Shown here: one piece after another, positions 1 to 7,115 of the stretch
Position numbering within the stretch: position 1 is the first letter of the stretch
Layout: each line of letters starts with the position of its first letter
From: Lentisphaerota bacterium
Lineage (GTDB): Bacteria > Verrucomicrobiota > Lentisphaeria > Victivallales > Victivallaceae
DNA length: 40,179 nucleotides
NCBI GenBank assembly: GCA_015061615.1
Contig: SUWE01000022.1
Location: 1-40,179, forward strand
Direction of reading: 5' to 3'
Made by a program: the position numbers and the translations under genes
The notes under the pieces: generated by a model
What the model saw: only the letters and a program-made list of their open reading frames with translations
Told to the model about the DNA's origin: nothing
Database searches by the model: none

Positions 1-4
1 TACT

Positions 5-138
5 TTTTACTTGAAATCTGCCATTGCTCAAACATCAGTTTTGAGCAATGGATTTTTTTGCCTGCCAATCCTTCCAAGTGAATTTATTTTACGCTGAAAA
101 GAGACCGCCGCAAAACATCAGGTTTTGCGCTCAGCCCC
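5..138. repeat. Left copy of a ~135-bp inverted repeat
   Basis: Positions 5-94 are the exact reverse complement of 39959-40048, 90 bp without a mismatch. The similarity continues with some divergence and a one-base indel to position 138 (partner 39914). The copy holds a 12-bp-stem hairpin at 21-51 and the remains of a second palindrome around 105-138 built on GGGGCTGAGCGCAAAAC. The 3' end of lnt, including its stop codon, lies inside the repeat. The identity is seen directly; that this is a dispersed genomic element is an inference. Confidence 0.9.
21..59 (+). terminator. Rho-independent terminator (plus strand) within the repeat
   Basis: CCATTGCTCAAA (21-32) pairs with TTTGAGCAATGG (40-51) around a 7-base loop and is followed by A and a run of seven T (53-59). 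It would stop rightward transcription entering from outside the window before it runs antisense into lnt. The same hairpin recurs in opposite orientation at 39994-40032. Confidence 0.75.
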
Positions 139-1766
139 TGAACTTTGGCAGGGCTGCTTTTTTTCTGCCATTTTTGCGGAAAAAGCCAGATCGTTTCAGC
201 AAGTAAAAGCGCCGCAAGAAGCAGGATGAGCCAGTTTTCATACCGGACGGCGACAGTGATTTCCGGAGTGCGTTCAAGGGTGACACTGACGACTCCCGCC
301 GCCGCTTCGCGCAAAAGTTCCGGACGGGGAGCGGCAGTGCCGACATACTGAGTGAACACCCCCGTTGACGTCACCACTCCGGAGCCGCCGTTATTGCCGC
401 ATCGCACCATCGGCAAACCGGTTTCAACACAGCGCATGACGGCATTGGCGAGGTGCTGTTCCGGTTCACTGCTTTCCGGATACCAGACATCATTGGAAAG
501 CGCCGCAAGCACATTTGCCTTATTGCGGGCAAACGCGTTGGCAACATAGGAAAAGACCCCTTCATAACATACGGCAGTACCGGAAAAAACTCCCTCTTTG
601 ATCTTCAGCGGCATCAGGGATTTTCCCGGAGCAAGATCTCTGCCCATATCAAACGCCCTGACCCACGATTCCGGCAGCCAGCTGCGGAAGGGAACATATT
701 CGCCGTAAGGCACCCGGTGGTATTTGTCATACTTCGCCGCGACTGCTCCCCCCGGATAAATCAGCAGTGCGCTGTTGGTGGAAAGCCCTTCCGGAGTATA
801 ATCCAATGCTCCCATAAGCAGCGGTGTCCGGAAACGGGCGATAACCTTGCGGAACTCCGCCGCCAGCAGATGTTCGGCACGATAGGGGATCGGCACGGCA
901 CACTCCGGCCAGAGGACGGTATCAACTTTTCCCTCAAAAGGGAGTGAGGCTCTGGCGTAGACGATTATGGAGTTCACAACGTCACTGTGAGTCGGACGGC
1001 GCTGCTGGGGAAGATCCCCCTGTATCAATGCGCACTTCCACTCCACCGGGTCGCGGTAAACAGCCGGAGTATTTACGCGCCAGATACCGTAAACAAGCGA
1101 TATTGCCGGATATATCAGCAGCAATGCCGCAGTGAGAAATCTTTTCTTCCGGAAAAAGATAAGGGCAAAGAGCGCTCCGGAAAACAGTGTGATAAGCAAA
1201 GTCACACCGTATCTGCCGGTAAAACGGGCAATTTGCATAAGTTCCGGGAGCTTCCAGCAGGTGACGCTGAGATCGTTCCAGACAAAAAGATAGTAACGTG
1301 TCCACTCAAGAAGCGTGAAAAGCGCTCCGGCACTTAACAGATAAAGGAGCTGTTTTGTCAGGGGATACTCAAGAAAAAACGGCGAAGTTATATCCTGACG
1401 CCGGAGCAGTTTTCCGGCAAAAAATCCGGCACAGAATGTAAAAACCGCCGGCCATACCGAAATCACCGGAGCAAGCATGTACGGCACTGCCGGATGTATC
1501 TCGCGGAGAAAGTTGAAGGCAAAAACCGACCACCCCACCCCCCAGAGCCAGCCGCAGAAAATACGCATTTTCCATGATGAAAAATATACCGGCACATAAA
1601 AGAGCGGCAAAAGGGCGAAAAATACGGCAAAACTCCAGTTCAACGGCGGCAGGGCGGCGGCATAAAGCATTCCCCCGGCAAGGGAGCAGAAGGCAGCTGC
1701 CGCCTTGAATTTTTTCCGGCGCAAAAAGAGCAGCTCCGGAGCGTCGGCGAATCCGTCAGGTGTCAT
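84..1766 (-). CDS. lnt: Apolipoprotein N-acyltransferase
   Basis: Inner-membrane enzyme that adds the third acyl chain to the N-terminal cysteine of lipoproteins. The 560-aa protein has several hydrophobic segments in its first ~230 residues, then a nitrilase-type domain (~243-500) with the expected triad: Glu288 in WPE, Lys348 in YDKYHRVPYGEYVPF and Cys400 in AVCYEG. A last membrane segment follows at ~508-527. The start overlaps the murA stop in an ATGA, with a GGAGGA ribosome site inside the murA end, so the two are probably translationally coupled. The protein is somewhat longer than E. coli Lnt (512 aa). Its last ~18 residues, QGLSAKPDVLRRSLFSVK, are encoded by the inverted repeat at the window edge, so the natural C-terminus seems to have been replaced. 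Confidence 0.95.
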   Translation of the reverse strand: MTPDGFADAPELLFLRRKKFKAAAAFCSLAGGMLYAAALPPLNWSFAVFFALLPLFYVPVYFSSWKMRIFCGWLWGVGWSVFAFNFLREIHPAVPYMLAPVISVWPAVFTFCAGFFAGKLLRRQDITSPFFLEYPLTKQLLYLLSAGALFTLLEWTRYYLFVWNDLSVTCWKLPELMQIARFTGRYGVTLLITLFSGALFALIFFRKKRFLTAALLLIYPAISLVYGIWRVNTPAVYRDPVEWKCALIQGDLPQQRRPTHSDVVNSIIVYARASLPFEGKVDTVLWPECAVPIPYRAEHLLAAEFRKVIARFRTPLLMGALDYTPEGLSTNSALLIYPGGAVAAKYDKYHRVPYGEYVPFRSWLPESWVRAFDMGRDLAPGKSLMPLKIKEGVFSGTAVCYEGVFSYVANAFARNKANVLAALSNDVWYPESSEPEQHLANAVMRCVETGLPMVRCGNNGGSGVVTSTGVFTQYVGTAAPRPELLREAAAGVVSVTLERTPEITVAVRYENWLILLLAALLLAETIWLFPQKWQKKSSPAKVQGLSAKPDVLRRSLFSVK

Positions 1767-3040
1767 GCTTCCTCCACTTCCGCACCGAGTGCGCGGAGTT
1801 TTCCGGCAAGATCTTCATAACCGCGATAGATCACGTCAGCGCGGCCGATGCGGCTGACTCCCTGAGCGGCAAATGCGGCGATGACCATCGCCATTCCGGC
1901 GCGGATATCGGGACTGGAAAGCGATTCACCGTAAAGCTGAGTTCTTCCGGTGATTATCACGCGGTGCGGGTCACAGACGATCGCATTTGCCCCCATTCCG
2001 ATAAGACGGTCGACAAAGTAGATGCGGCTTTCAAACATCTTTTCAAAGAACATTACCGTTCCGCGGCTCTGAGTGGCGGCGACGATAGTACAGCTCATCA
2101 TATCCGTAGGATACTGCGGCCAGGTGCCGTCGGATATCTGCGGAGTGAATCCGCCGAAATCCGCTTCAATAACCGGATCCTGATTGCCCGCCATAACGAT
2201 CTGATCCGGATTCAGGGTCATCTGCCAGCCCAGCCGTTCAAAGACACGGCGGAGCATCCAGTGGTGGCGCGGCGGAGTTCCGTTGATGGTGATGGGAGTC
2301 CCGGTCGCGGCGGCAAGGGCAAGGAAACTGCCCGCTTCGATATGGTCACCGGAAACATGACAGGTGCATCCGGAAAGTTTTTCCACACCTTCGATGGTGA
2401 CGGTGTTGCTTCCGGCGCCGGAAATTTTTGCGCCCATGGCGTTGAGCATTGCGGCAAGGTCGCACACATGCGGTTCACAGGCGGCATTGTACAGTGTGGT
2501 GGTTCCTTTGGCAGTTGCGGCGGCAATAAGTATCTGTTCGGTTGCCGTAACACTTGCTTCATCGAGGAAAAGTTCCCTGCCGCTCAAGCCGCCGACAGCG
2601 GCAAAGTTGTAGGAGTTCCATCCCGGAGCCATCACTGCGCCGAGTTTGGTCAAGCCGTAAAAGTGACCGTCGAGCCGCCGCCTGCCGATAACATCGCCGC
2701 CGGGAGGAAAGAGTTCAGCCCTGCCGCAGCGGGCAAGCAGAGGTGCGGTAAAGAGGATACTGGTGCGGTTGCGCGAACAGAGTTCTCTGGAAATGACGTG
2801 AGTTTTGACATCTTTACAGCAAAAACGCAAAGTATTTTTTTCAAAGGTGTATTCCGCGCCCAGTGAAGCGGCTATATCGAGCATGGTGTGGACGTCGAGG
2901 ATATCCGGAACATTGGTCAATACCGATTCTTCATCAGTAAGCATCAATGCCGCGATCATGGGCAATACTGCATTTTTGTTGCCTGAAACTGTTATTTCCC
3001 CGCCCCGGATCGTGCCGCCTTTTACGATAAGTGTACTCAT
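1763..3040 (-). CDS. murA: UDP-N-acetylglucosamine 1-carboxyvinyltransferase (MurA), Asp variant
   Basis: First committed step of peptidoglycan synthesis: transfers enolpyruvyl from PEP to UDP-GlcNAc in the cytoplasm. I chose the ATG at 3040 (MSTLIVKGG, 425 aa); AAAGGAGG lies just upstream, and the ATG at 3043 is an alternative. Lys22 and Asn23 sit in SGNKNA as in the E. coli enzyme. The C-terminal DIRAGMAMV and YRGYEDLAGKLRALGA motifs are also typical. The active-site loop reads PPGGDVIGRR, so the usual catalytic Cys115 is Asp116 here (codon 2693-2695). The same substitution is known in Chlamydia and Mycobacterium MurA, which are active and insensitive to fosfomycin. First gene of a murA-lnt pair. 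Confidence 0.96.
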   Translation of the reverse strand: MSTLIVKGGTIRGGEITVSGNKNAVLPMIAALMLTDEESVLTNVPDILDVHTMLDIAASLGAEYTFEKNTLRFCCKDVKTHVISRELCSRNRTSILFTAPLLARCGRAELFPPGGDVIGRRRLDGHFYGLTKLGAVMAPGWNSYNFAAVGGLSGRELFLDEASVTATEQILIAAATAKGTTTLYNAACEPHVCDLAAMLNAMGAKISGAGSNTVTIEGVEKLSGCTCHVSGDHIEAGSFLALAAATGTPITINGTPPRHHWMLRRVFERLGWQMTLNPDQIVMAGNQDPVIEADFGGFTPQISDGTWPQYPTDMMSCTIVAATQSRGTVMFFEKMFESRIYFVDRLIGMGANAIVCDPHRVIITGRTQLYGESLSSPDIRAGMAMVIAAFAAQGVSRIGRADVIYRGYEDLAGKLRALGAEVEEA

Positions 3041-3079
3041 CATTCCTCCTTTGAAATCACCTTGTATGTTACAAAGCAT

Positions 3080-3108
3080 ACATTACCATTAAAAATTGTT
3101 TTTTTCAA
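3080..3108 (-). promoter_or_regulatory. Predicted promoter of murA-lnt
   Basis: On the minus strand TTGAAA (3108-3103), a 17-bp spacer and TAATGT (3085-3080) lie about 40 bases ahead of the murA start. The leader then contains a small dyad TGTATG/CATACA at 3063-3082, which could be a hairpin or a protein site; no function can be assigned. Confidence 0.6.
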
Positions 3109-3117
3109 GTAAAAATC

Positions 3118-3146
3118 TTGCTTTTTTTCACTTTGGAGTATATATT
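3118..3146 (+). promoter_or_regulatory. Predicted promoter of ttcA, abutting the start codon
   Basis: TTGCTT (3118-3123), a 17-bp spacer and TATATT (3141-3146). The -10 box ends only five bases before the ATG at 3152, so a transcript from this promoter would have almost no leader. Confidence 0.5.
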
Positions 3147-3151
3147 TGTGC

Positions 3152-3904
3152 ATGACAGAAAATCGTGAGTTCAAAAAATTGTGCCGCACAGCCGGCGAAT
3201 GCTGTGTCAAATACCGCCTGATCGACGACGGCGACCGTCTGCTGGTCGGTCTTTCCGGCGGCAAGGACAGCTTTATGCTCATGCACCTGCTGGAGCATTT
3301 ATCACAGTGCGCTCCGGTAAAATTCACCTTTGAAGCGGCGACATTCGACCCCGGTTTTGAAAATTTCAATGTGGAAAAAATTTCGGAATACTGCCGTATT
3401 TGCAACTGGAAACACCATGTCGTGAAGATGAATATTCCTGAAATCATCGCGGAAAAGTCGATGGAAGATGCCCCGTGTGTCCTCTGTTCCCGCTTGAGAC
3501 GGGGCAAACTTTACGGTCTGGCGCGGGAGCTGTCTTGCAACAAACTTGCGCTCGGTCAGCATCTTGATGATGTGATAACCAGTTTTATGATGAGTTTGTG
3601 CCGCGGTCAGGGGATAACTTCAATGGCGCCGAAGGTCATACCGCAGAATCCGGAACACCCGGTGATAATCCGTCCCCTGGCGCTGGTTCCGGAAAAACTT
3701 ATCATCAGCTGTGCAGACACGATGGATTTTCCGGAAAAAACCGGCTCCTGCCGTTATGAAAATACGGTAAAAAACGGTGACCGGGCAGCGTTTGCGGAAC
3801 TTATCGGAAATCTGTCGGACAAAATTCCCCATCTGCGGGAAAATATCGCCCATTCACTCACCAGAGTGGAAGCAAAGCACCTGCTTATTCCGCCGGAATC
3901 ATAA
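3152..3904 (+). CDS. ttcA: tRNA 2-thiocytidine(32) synthetase TtcA
   Basis: PP-loop ATPase of the TtcA/TilS group, which thiolates cytidine 32 in tRNA using an iron-sulfur cluster. The 250-aa protein has the SGGKDS P-loop near residue 34 and the PCVLCSRLRRGKLY CxxC signature near residue 110, typical of TtcA, plus a later cysteine (TGSC) that could be the third cluster ligand. A TTG at 3146 would add two residues, but it lies within the -10 box of the best promoter, so the ATG at 3152 is preferred. GGAG at 3135-3138 is 13 bases upstream of it, far for a ribosome site. Its 3' end overlaps the convergent HAD gene by 20 bases. Confidence 0.93.
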   Translation: MTENREFKKLCRTAGECCVKYRLIDDGDRLLVGLSGGKDSFMLMHLLEHLSQCAPVKFTFEAATFDPGFENFNVEKISEYCRICNWKHHVVKMNIPEIIAEKSMEDAPCVLCSRLRRGKLYGLARELSCNKLALGQHLDDVITSFMMSLCRGQGITSMAPKVIPQNPEHPVIIRPLALVPEKLIISCADTMDFPEKTGSCRYENTVKNGDRAAFAELIGNLSDKIPHLRENIAHSLTRVEAKHLLIPPES

Positions 3905-4874
3905 ATTTTGCAAGCTCATCCATATCGTACTTTGAAACGATCAGATGAGTTCCCAGAGCTTTGTGTATTTCGCGCGCCCGCAGTGAGTTTTCATCAAGGC
4001 GGCTCATTGCAAGTGCGCCCATGGCAGCAGCGGCGGCGATCTCACTGCGCCCGTCACCGACGATAAGAAGCTGTGAAGGTTCGATACCTTCTTTGCGGCA
4101 GATATCCAGCATTATCTTTTCTTTGGGGAGCTTTTCGCGCCATGTGGAACCGGCAAGTCGGGTGACGATGCCGTCTTCCGCCGGAGTCAATCCCAATGCG
4201 GCGATCTCCTCAGCCATAGTTCCCTGCGGCATACCGTCAGAAGCGTACTCCACCACAGCTCCGGTGACAAAGTAATTTTTCACCCCGTGGTCATGCAGAA
4301 ATTTCAGGAACTCCACACTCCCCGGAACCCGCCATTTGTCAGGATTTATTTTGGCATCGGCAAGGTTGCGGTCGCGTCCCATTGCCAGAAGCAGAAGTTC
4401 ATACGCCTTGAAAAGAATTGAAGCATCTTCGGCAAGTTTTCTGCGGAATGCAGGGGATTCACCGTAATTTTCAAACTCCTCATCACCGCCCCAGATAGCG
4501 GAAACGACAGCGGAGTTTGTTTCCGGCGAAGAACCTTCAAGCGGATAAAGTCCGTTTTCTCCGGCGCGGCGGAGCGCCCACTCCATTTGAGTAAGCGCGG
4601 ACAATCCGGCAGATTCAATGGCAAAGCGGTTGCCTTCGGGAAAATCCTCAGGAGAAAACCGGGCGATAACGGCAGCTTTTTCAGCGGCGGAGTTTCCTTC
4701 CGCCATACCGTATCGCGCGGTAAATCCGGTGACAAGCGTCATAACCGGGACCCATTCGCGTATCAGCGAGTGGGTCCCGTCGATATCGTGAAAAGCGTGA
4801 GTTATCCTGCGGAGTGAAAAAGATGAACACTTTTCGACGCCCGCAGGGATTTTTCCGGGGTCAATATCCAGCAT
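3885..4874 (-). CDS. HAD-family hydrolase (phosphatase-like)
   Basis: 329-aa cytoplasmic HAD-superfamily protein. Motif I is HDIDGT near residue 30, motif II the Thr in YFVTGAV near 205, motif III the Lys in LPKEKIM, and motif IV VGDGRSE near 275. A largely helical stretch between motifs I and II would be the cap domain. It starts inside the end of the GH130 gene (14-base overlap) and closes the seven-gene operon. Its place next to a GH130 phosphorylase suggests it dephosphorylates a sugar phosphate made by that enzyme, but the substrate cannot be read from the sequence. No terminator is visible; the 3' end runs 20 bases into ttcA. Confidence 0.85.
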   Translation of the reverse strand: MLDIDPGKIPAGVEKCSSFSLRRITHAFHDIDGTHSLIREWVPVMTLVTGFTARYGMAEGNSAAEKAAVIARFSPEDFPEGNRFAIESAGLSALTQMEWALRRAGENGLYPLEGSSPETNSAVVSAIWGGDEEFENYGESPAFRRKLAEDASILFKAYELLLLAMGRDRNLADAKINPDKWRVPGSVEFLKFLHDHGVKNYFVTGAVVEYASDGMPQGTMAEEIAALGLTPAEDGIVTRLAGSTWREKLPKEKIMLDICRKEGIEPSQLLIVGDGRSEIAAAAAMGALAMSRLDENSLRAREIHKALGTHLIVSKYDMDELAKFMIPAE

Positions 4875-5952
4875 TGTTCACCCAGTCCTGATAGCGGAAG
4901 GGGATAGTCGCCGTTTCCGCCAGACGTGCTGCAGGAGTCATAACGCTCCACAATTCGGTCAGCGTGGTGGTGGCAAGACAGGTATTGGTATCTCCCGCGC
5001 CGTAGTAGATACGCAGAGTTTCACCGTCTTCTTCAATGACTGCACCGCAGGGGAAAACCGTATCCTGAACCCAGAAATCTTTATCTTTACCGGTCTCGTA
5101 ATCCATTTCAGAACAAAGAAGCGGCTCTTTGGTTATGGCGATAAGTCTGGTCGGGTCTTCAAGATCAAAAAGCGCGGCTCCGGACATATAGCGTTTTGTC
5201 CAGCCTCTGCCTTCGGATTCTTCCGGAGCGGCAGGGAGACCGTCGACCGCGTGGAAGATGAGCAGCCACCCTTTATCCGTCTTTACCGGCGGCGCTCCGG
5301 CACCGATCTTGATGCTGGCAAAGGGAACATCTTCACACCCCAGAAGCAGCTCCTGATCGCCCCAGTAACGCAGATCGGGTGAAAACGCATACCAGATATG
5401 GAACGGGTCACCCCACTGATTTGAAGGCCGCTCCATGCGCATATACATTCCGTTGATTTTTTCAGGATAAAGCACCATGTTGCGCTGCTGGGGGATACCG
5501 ATCCAGACGGCATCGAAATCGACACCTTTGCCGCGCCATTTGGCGATTCCGGGGCGCTCAGAGTGCTGATTTTCAAAACAGAAGGTGATATAAAGCTCCC
5601 CTTCAAGCACCGTCAGACGGGTGTCGCACACCCACGGAAGGATGCCGCCTTTGTAGTGGACACGGATAAACTCCGGCTCAATATCAAAGTTGATACCGTC
5701 ATCGCTCCAGCCCAGTCCGGTGTGGATGGATGCAAAGTTGCTTTCACCCGGTGCCGGATCAGGGTCGGCACAGTCCACACGCGGGGCGATGCAGTATCTG
5801 CCGTTGAAAAATGTGACTCCGGCATTGTAAACAAGGTCAACGTCGTAAGGGACATCTTTTGCTGTAAACAGCGGATTGCCTTCGTAACGGCGGATTATCG
5901 GACTTGTCGTGTGCGGTCCGGTATATTTTGCTCTGCGGAACGGATTGGTCAT
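4861..5952 (-). CDS. GH130 family beta-mannoside phosphorylase-like protein
   Basis: 363 aa without a signal peptide, so probably cytoplasmic. The five-bladed propeller signatures of GH130 are present: NPLFTAKDVPY and YNAGVTFFNGRYCIAPRVD near the N-terminus, GLGWSDDGINF, RMERPSNQWGDPFHIWY, GAGAPPVKTDKGWLLIFHA, and VFPCGAVIEEDGETLRIYYGAGDT. Known members phosphorolyse or hydrolyse beta-mannosides such as mannosyl-glucose, mannobiose or mannosyl-GlcNAc, giving mannose 1-phosphate in the phosphorylase case. Which linkage is used here cannot be told. The start has GAGGA nine bases upstream. The gene follows the 381-aa secreted-protein gene by 17 bases and overlaps the HAD gene. Confidence 0.9.
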   Translation of the reverse strand: MTNPFRRAKYTGPHTTSPIIRRYEGNPLFTAKDVPYDVDLVYNAGVTFFNGRYCIAPRVDCADPDPAPGESNFASIHTGLGWSDDGINFDIEPEFIRVHYKGGILPWVCDTRLTVLEGELYITFCFENQHSERPGIAKWRGKGVDFDAVWIGIPQQRNMVLYPEKINGMYMRMERPSNQWGDPFHIWYAFSPDLRYWGDQELLLGCEDVPFASIKIGAGAPPVKTDKGWLLIFHAVDGLPAAPEESEGRGWTKRYMSGAALFDLEDPTRLIAITKEPLLCSEMDYETGKDKDFWVQDTVFPCGAVIEEDGETLRIYYGAGDTNTCLATTTLTELWSVMTPAARLAETATIPFRYQDWVNNAGY

Positions 5953-5969
5953 AATTGTGTATTCCTCTG

Positions 5970-7115
5970 TTATTTTATCTGAATGACAGGTTCAGGGAAA
6001 CTGAACTCACCTTTGCCTGAAATTTCACCTGAAACGCGGTATCTGCCCGCCGGAACTCCGGAAAGCGACCAGCTCACATTGCGCTGTTTGCCGGGGATAA
6101 GGGCAGGAAGTTTGACGGTTTTTTCAAACTTTTTACCATCTTCCGAAGTCAGCACCAGACGGATATCCCCGGCTTCACATGCCGATGAGGGGGCAAGCAC
6201 CACACCGAGTATCCACGGCTTTGTACTGCGGGTGACGTAACAGCGCATGGCGATATCGCCGCAAATTTCCTTCAAATCAGTAAATTCAGGGAAGACCGCC
6301 GCATCAAAGGAGTATTCGCGCACGTCGCCTTTGGACATCTTCTGCGGCGGAAGTATAAACGCCATCCACCAGTACCAGCGGCTGTTGTAACCGCTGCTGA
6401 GGGTGTAGAATTTGCCCTCTTTACCGAATGAATCAGGGTCAACGATCAAGACAAACGAAAGTTTTTCCGGCGGTATTGCCACGGCAAGAAAGTTATCCGA
6501 CGGAGTCACCATCCGCTGCTGCCAGCGCACCAGGGTATCATATTTGCCGTCTTTATCCTTCAAACGGACAAGCGGAATGAAAAGATTTCTTCTTTTGGGC
6601 AGCGGGTCGCCGCCGTTGAGAAAGAAATCCCAGCGGGGAGCAACGCTTGTATTATCTTTTCCGGTCCACTCAAGGCGCGAAGTAACACTGATTTTCGTAC
6701 CGTTTTCAGCCATAACGATTTTGCGGGTAAGGTTCACCGGTTCACCGCCGTAATTTTTTGCACTGAATATCACGGTGCGTTCATCGGGCTGTTCCACGCT
6801 CATTTTGTTTTCACGCGGACGCATATCGCGGTGGGTGAAGGAGTCACAGCTGCCGAACTCATTGCCGCGGAGATTTTTCAGAAGTGTTCCGTGATCGGTC
6901 TTGACCATGTGACGGGGAAAGAGTATGGAGTAATTCCCCGGAACATAGGTTATCCGGTCGATCCTGCCCATTGATTCAGGGAGCAGTTCCACGCTCAAAA
7001 ACTGATTTTTCAGCGTAATTTTTTTGTATTCAACACTTTTCACTTCCGGCTTCTGAACTCCGGCGGCAAGCAGCAGCGCAGAAAATACCGGTAACAGGAT
7101 AAGAGTTCTTTTCAT
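5970..7115 (-). CDS. Secreted protein of unknown function, paralog of 9888-11000
   Basis: 381 aa. The first ~19 residues (MKRTLILLPVFSALLLAAG) form a signal peptide. The body starts with YKKITLKNQFLSVELLPESMGRIDRI, which matches YRKVTLENRFFTLEFLPDSLGRLDQI in the 370-aa protein of the same operon, so the two arose by duplication. The beta-rich pattern recalls the N-terminal part of galactose-mutarotase-like sandwiches, with a C-terminal beta domain after ~290, but I do not recognise a named family. Its ATG overlaps the stop of the 918-aa gene (ATGA) with AAGGAGGT inside that gene's end, so translation is probably coupled. A role in binding or presenting a polysaccharide is inferred from context only. 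Confidence 0.85.
   Translation of the reverse strand: MKRTLILLPVFSALLLAAGVQKPEVKSVEYKKITLKNQFLSVELLPESMGRIDRITYVPGNYSILFPRHMVKTDHGTLLKNLRGNEFGSCDSFTHRDMRPRENKMSVEQPDERTVIFSAKNYGGEPVNLTRKIVMAENGTKISVTSRLEWTGKDNTSVAPRWDFFLNGGDPLPKRRNLFIPLVRLKDKDGKYDTLVRWQQRMVTPSDNFLAVAIPPEKLSFVLIVDPDSFGKEGKFYTLSSGYNSRWYWWMAFILPPQKMSKGDVREYSFDAAVFPEFTDLKEICGDIAMRCYVTRSTKPWILGVVLAPSSACEAGDIRLVLTSEDGKKFEKTVKLPALIPGKQRNVSWSLSGVPAGRYRVSGEISGKGEFSFPEPVIQIK

Noticed and set aside
1760-2866. 368-codon plus-strand frame antisense to murA
   Set aside because: murA on the other strand has full family motifs; the antisense frame has no recognisable domain and its composition follows from murA codon use.
3146-3148. TTG as start of ttcA
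   Set aside because: It lies at the edge of the predicted -10 box; the ATG at 3152 gives the family-typical protein.
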